The position numbers were made by a program, and so were the translations under genes. Below are positions 60,810 through 64,000 of a DNA stretch of 64,000 bases, one piece after another. The first letter of the stretch is position 1. Every line of letters starts with the position of its first letter. The DNA comes from an uncultured Clostridia bacterium (GTDB taxonomy: Bacteria > Bacillota > Clostridia > Christensenellales > Borkfalkiaceae): positions 87,172 to 151,171 of the forward strand of contig CANQWO010000001.1 in the NCBI GenBank assembly GCA_947627565.1. The letters run 5' to 3'. Below the pieces are notes generated by a model. The model was not told where the DNA came from and ran no database searches. It was given only the letters and a program-made list of their open reading frames with translations.

Positions 60810-62600
60810 TTATGCCACGGTCACGTCCGCAAGATCGCTGTAAAGCCCGAAATCCACGTCGGCCTTGTCGCCCGAATTTTGCCGGAGGTAGAAGAGCACT
60901 TTGGCCGTCCCCTCGCCCTCGGATACGACGATCACCTCGCATTCGCGCTCCTCCACCCAGCCGTTATAATTCATGCAGGGCAGGGTGACTTTGCCCGCCG
61001 CAAGATCGGCCTTTGAAACCGTTTCGGGCACGAGGATCTTCTTCGCCAACATGGCGCAATCCTCCGCGACGTCCGTCGTCGCGACGTTGCACTTGGTGCG
61101 GAAGTTGCTGAGATCGTAGAACGTCCAACTGTTTTCGGCATAGCCGCGGGCGAGCCATGTGGCCCAAAGATTGTTCGTGAGCGGATTGATCGTCTCGTCG
61201 TCGTTGTGGGCGCGCTCGTCGAGACCGACGTTATACTTCCGCGTGACATGCCGCATGCATTCGGGCATCTTCTCCCGCGTGACATATTGGCCGTCCCAAA
61301 ACTTGGGATAGTCGGGCTTGGTCTGGGTATAATAGGAATTTCCGCCGCCGAGGTAGCCCACCGGGATCTCGGGGAAGATGCTCCGCATCCTTTCCGCCCA
61401 GATGGAATAGAAGGTGATGGCGTACCACCTGCCCTCCATCTCGGGATGGCGGTCCATCACTTTTTTGAGGTTCTCGATGGCGTGCAGCGCGTCGGCCGCG
61501 CGCTCGGTGCCCTCGTCGAGCTTCATCTCGAGAATGAAGATGACGTCGGTTTTGGCGAGGAGCCCGATCACCTCTTCGAGCGTCGGGAACGTCTCCTCGT
61601 ACTTCTTGGTGTAATCGCTGAGCGTATATTTGCGGATGGCATCCGCCGTCGTGTTGGGGAAGTTGCCATTGCCGTTGGACGTCATGCTCATCGTGGAATT
61701 GTGACAGATGAAGAGCTGTTCGTCGGCGGTGATCTGAAGGTCGATCTCGATGTGCGTGGCGCCCTCGTTGAACGTCGCCGCGACGGCCGTCGGCGACTGC
61801 TCGTTGCAGTAGCCCGTAATGCCGCGGTGCGCCGCGATGAACTGCGCGCGCGCAAAGCCCTCCTTCTCGAAGACGGCGAGCGCCTCCGAAGCCGTCTCGG
61901 CCCGATTTACGACGACGCCGTAGCAGCCGGCCGCCATCGCCTTGACCGCCTCCTCCTTGTCCTCCGCATACGCCCAGCAGCTTTTGGTCATTGCCTCGAC
62001 GTATTCGGCCGCGACGGAGAGATTTTCCTCGCCCGCGTCGTAGAGAAGGACGTTACAGCCCGCCCGGTTGGCCTCCGCGATTCGCGGCCATTCCGCGTAG
62101 CGCGAATCGGTCAGCGGATGGGAGGTGAGATCGTAGACGGTGTTGACGAGAAAGGCGGTGTCGTCCGCATAGAGCGTCTCGATGACCGAGATGTCGTCTG
62201 TGACGGCCATCATATCGGAGATCGTATACGTCTTCTCGAGCCAATTGACGAAGGCCGCCGCCGTCGCCGCGCTGAGGCGGACGACGGGAATAAATTTCGC
62301 GCGGAGATAGGTGTTGAAGACGCTTACAAGCGACTTTGTCTCGCCGGAAAGCGTGACGTTCATCTCGCTGTCGGGCGTGACGATGACCGAGTCGATCCCG
62401 GCGGGAGACGACGGGATGTCGGCGAACGAGCGGGGTTCGAGCACGATCGTCGGATCGAGCATGAGTCCGCTCTCGCTGCCGCCCGCCGTAAGATAATCCG
62501 TATACACGGTGGCCGCCGCCTGTGCGGGGACGCCTTCACCGGCCGCAACGCAGGCGACCATCAGGCATGCCGCCGCGGCGACCGCAATGATTTTTTTCAT
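60810..62600 (-). CDS. Exported glycerophosphodiester phosphodiesterase-like protein
   Basis: A 596-residue protein with a signal peptide (MKKIIAVAAAACLMVACVAA; a Cys at 17 may be a lipobox) and a GDPD domain from about 255: AAHRGITGYCNEQSPTAVAA, HIEIDLQITADEQLFICHNS (catalytic His-Arg, metal Glu-Asp and His). Residues 110-250 look like a second, decayed half-barrel (MMAVTDDISVIET; VLLYDAGEENLSV; GCYGVVVNRAETASEAL). It hydrolyses glycerophosphodiesters, perhaps teichoic acid fragments. It is ten bases after the Ig-like lipoprotein. Confidence 0.85.
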   Translation of the reverse strand: MKKIIAVAAAACLMVACVAAGEGVPAQAAATVYTDYLTAGGSESGLMLDPTIVLEPRSFADIPSSPAGIDSVIVTPDSEMNVTLSGETKSLVSVFNTYLRAKFIPVVRLSAATAAAFVNWLEKTYTISDMMAVTDDISVIETLYADDTAFLVNTVYDLTSHPLTDSRYAEWPRIAEANRAGCNVLLYDAGEENLSVAAEYVEAMTKSCWAYAEDKEEAVKAMAAGCYGVVVNRAETASEALAVFEKEGFARAQFIAAHRGITGYCNEQSPTAVAATFNEGATHIEIDLQITADEQLFICHNSTMSMTSNGNGNFPNTTADAIRKYTLSDYTKKYEETFPTLEEVIGLLAKTDVIFILEMKLDEGTERAADALHAIENLKKVMDRHPEMEGRWYAITFYSIWAERMRSIFPEIPVGYLGGGNSYYTQTKPDYPKFWDGQYVTREKMPECMRHVTRKYNVGLDERAHNDDETINPLTNNLWATWLARGYAENSWTFYDLSNFRTKCNVATTDVAEDCAMLAKKILVPETVSKADLAAGKVTLPCMNYNGWVEERECEVIVVSEGEGTAKVLFYLRQNSGDKADVDFGLYSDLADVTVA

Positions 62601-62610
62601 GGTACCCTCC

Positions 62611-63195
62611 TCAATTCAGCCCGATGATGAGCTCGAAACTCGCGGAATATCCGCCGCATTTGACTGTGATGATGCAATTGCCGCGCTTTACCGCCTTGAC
62701 GCGCGCGATCGGGCCCTGATACTCGACGGTCCCGAACGCCTCGTCCGAGCTCTCCCACGTGACGGGCTCTCGGAGCCCTTCGGCGATCCACGCCTTGACG
62801 GTCACGACGGTATTCTTGCGGAGAATGAGCTTGCCGGAGGGAACGTTGACGGTCACGGGGTAGGCCGTGACGGTCACTTCGCAGTGCGCGAGCTCGCGTT
62901 CGCCGTCCATTGCCTTTACGGTGACGGCGCCCTCCGAGACGGCCGTGACCGTCGCCGTGAGGCCGCTGCCCGCGACCGTCGCAATGCCGGGATCTTCGCT
63001 CGTCCACACATAGGAGACCGCCGCGGAACTTTCGGCGTAGGGAACAAGCGTGAGCGTGCCGCTCTCCCCCACCGCCAACGTCAATTCCGTGCGGTCGATG
63101 GTATAGGTGGGCGGGACGGAAGACGTCTGGTTGCATGCCGCGAGAAGTCCCGCCGCCAAGACGAGCCCGAGCAGGATCGGAATACTTTTTTTCAT
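62611..63195 (-). CDS. Lipoprotein with bacterial Ig-like domains
   Basis: A 194-residue lipoprotein: signal MKKSIPILLGLVLAAGLLAA with lipobox LAAC at Cys 21, then two BIG2-like Ig domains (about 33-110; VSYVWTSEDPGIATVAGSGL and 110-194; VTWESSDEAFGTVEYQ). It is a surface protein, perhaps a spacer or glycan binder. The frame extends upstream to 63432, but that is antisense to nothing real; the ATG at 63195 has GGAG. Between it and the permease (118 bases) there is no clear promoter. Confidence 0.88.
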   Translation of the reverse strand: MKKSIPILLGLVLAAGLLAACNQTSSVPPTYTIDRTELTLAVGESGTLTLVPYAESSAAVSYVWTSEDPGIATVAGSGLTATVTAVSEGAVTVKAMDGERELAHCEVTVTAYPVTVNVPSGKLILRKNTVVTVKAWIAEGLREPVTWESSDEAFGTVEYQGPIARVKAVKRGNCIITVKCGGYSASFELIIGLN

Positions 63196-63313
63196 GATTT
63201 TTTCTCCATAAGATCGCATATCGAACTGCGCGCGCATTTCCCCTATGAAACCGCGCAATGTGCGCCGCCGCATAGAGAGAGGGCCGCGCGGGTCCTCTTT
63301 CTGTCCGGCGGGA

Positions 63314-64000
63314 TCAGCCTTTGACGGAGCCAAGCTGCAGGCCGCCCTTGATGTAGCGCATGACGTAGGGGTACATGGCGATGATGGGAATGACGCTGAC
63401 AAGCATGGCCGCCGCTTCGACGTTTTTGGCATTGGCTTGCAGCCACGGATTGTTCTTGTCGCCGCCGCCCTTGGAGAACTCCTGCAGCATGAGATAGAGA
63501 TAGTAGGCGAGCGGCTGCTGGTCCTTGGCGCTGGCCTGGATGAAGAGGAGCGCCGAGCCGTAGCCGTTCCAGCAACCGACGATGGTGAAGAAACAGCATG
63601 TGCCGATGATGGGCAGCGACATGGGCACGACGATCAGGAAGAAGAGTTGAAGCTCAGACGCGCCGTCGAGCCGCGCCGCCTCTTCGATGTCCGTCGAAAG
63701 TCCCTCGAAGAACGTCTTGAAATACAGCATGTTGCCGATGTTGCAGAGGTTGGTGATGATGATGGCAAACAGCGTATTGAGAAGCCCCATCGAGTTGATC
63801 AGCAAATAGATGGGAATGATCCCGGGGCCGAAGAGCATCGCGAAGATGAAGAACGCGAGAATGGGGCCGCGGAACGGGAAATCGCGCTTGGAGAGCGGAT
63901 AGGCCGAGAGCGCCATGATGAGATTGGAGAGCACCGTGACCGAGACCGTCAAAATGACGGAGTTCATGAACGCGCGCCAAAACTCCATCATTTTGACGGT
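63314..64000 (-). CDS. ABC sugar transporter permease, LplC type, 5' end outside window
   Basis: The last 229 residues of an inner-membrane permease of the carbohydrate-uptake type 1 family. Helices at about 12-30, 45-65, 75-98, 115-135 and 195-212, with the EAA loop AARLDGASELQLFFLIVVPM that docks the ATPase. The end GGLQLGSVKG (KG-x-GSVKG) is typical of LplC/YtcP permeases. The frame is open at 64000, so the start is missing. Upstream genes presumably encode the partner permease and binding protein, making this the uptake part of the operon. Confidence 0.92.
   Translation of the reverse strand, partial: TVKMMEFWRAFMNSVILTVSVTVLSNLIMALSAYPLSKRDFPFRGPILAFFIFAMLFGPGIIPIYLLINSMGLLNTLFAIIITNLCNIGNMLYFKTFFEGLSTDIEEAARLDGASELQLFFLIVVPMSLPIIGTCCFFTIVGCWNGYGSALLFIQASAKDQQPLAYYLYLMLQEFSKGGGDKNNPWLQANAKNVEAAAMLVSVIPIIAMYPYVMRYIKGGLQLGSVKG

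Overview
This window is GC-rich DNA (roughly 60% by eye) from a spore-forming Gram-positive bacterium, most likely an uncultured gut member of class Clostridia. The evidence is spoVAE/spoVAD (forespore dipicolinate channel), a SecA with a C-terminal zinc motif, an arabinose operon of clostridial type and strong AGGAGG-type ribosome sites. I cannot place it to genus. Most genes lie on the minus strand. I saw no rRNA, tRNA, CRISPR array, insertion sequence or prophage.

Layout. (1) 1-1335: end of a spoVA locus. (2) 1395-19941: the most unusual part, an 18-kb minus-strand operon of 13 genes. In order of transcription it encodes a GrpE-like protein, an Hsp70, an Hsp70 whose lid is replaced by a von Willebrand A domain, a 1023-residue protein with a degenerate J-like segment, zinc ribbons and FnIII-like domains, a GTPase, a 947-residue GTPase-associated protein, two near-identical membrane-anchored zinc-ribbon GTPases separated by a small membrane protein, a further small membrane protein, a transglutaminase-like protein, a small unknown protein and a polytopic membrane protein. 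Two upstream promoter-like elements (19698-19729 and 19910-19941) each carry a run of nine G in a 20-base spacer, which suggests switching by tract slippage. The domain set resembles the GTPase/GAP1 class of conflict systems, here joined to a dedicated chaperone machine. The function is unknown.

(3) 20035-33574: housekeeping genes: tsaD, prfB (no programmed frameshift), secA, a DeoC-like protein without catalytic residues, rsfS, a nadD-yqeK fusion, nnr, birA, recX, and a ComEC-like metallo-hydrolase. (4) 33602-43206: plant-sugar utilisation: GH51 arabinofuranosidase, UDP-sugar pyrophosphorylase, GH36 alpha-galactosidase and an araB-araD-araA operon with its own consensus promoter and terminator. 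(5) 43246-49045: mscS, serine dehydratase, purH, a HAD phosphatase, carbonic anhydrase. (6) 49050-54828: GH27 alpha-galactosidase, an N-acetylhexosamine-kinase-like gene divergent from an AraC regulator, HAD and HIT proteins and a truncated acetyltransferase. (7) 54843-64000: a sugar-uptake and degradation operon with an ABC permease (cut by the window edge), lipoproteins, a GDPD-family phosphodiesterase, nanE, an oxidoreductase and a GH3 glucosidase, closed by a strong bidirectional terminator.

Smaller signals: three genes whose ATG lies exactly six bases after a -10 box (probably leaderless), a recurring oriented 12-14-mer (GCGGACATGGTATG on the plus strand), and several periodic repeats in 5' regions. 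Family assignments come from reading motifs, not from searches.
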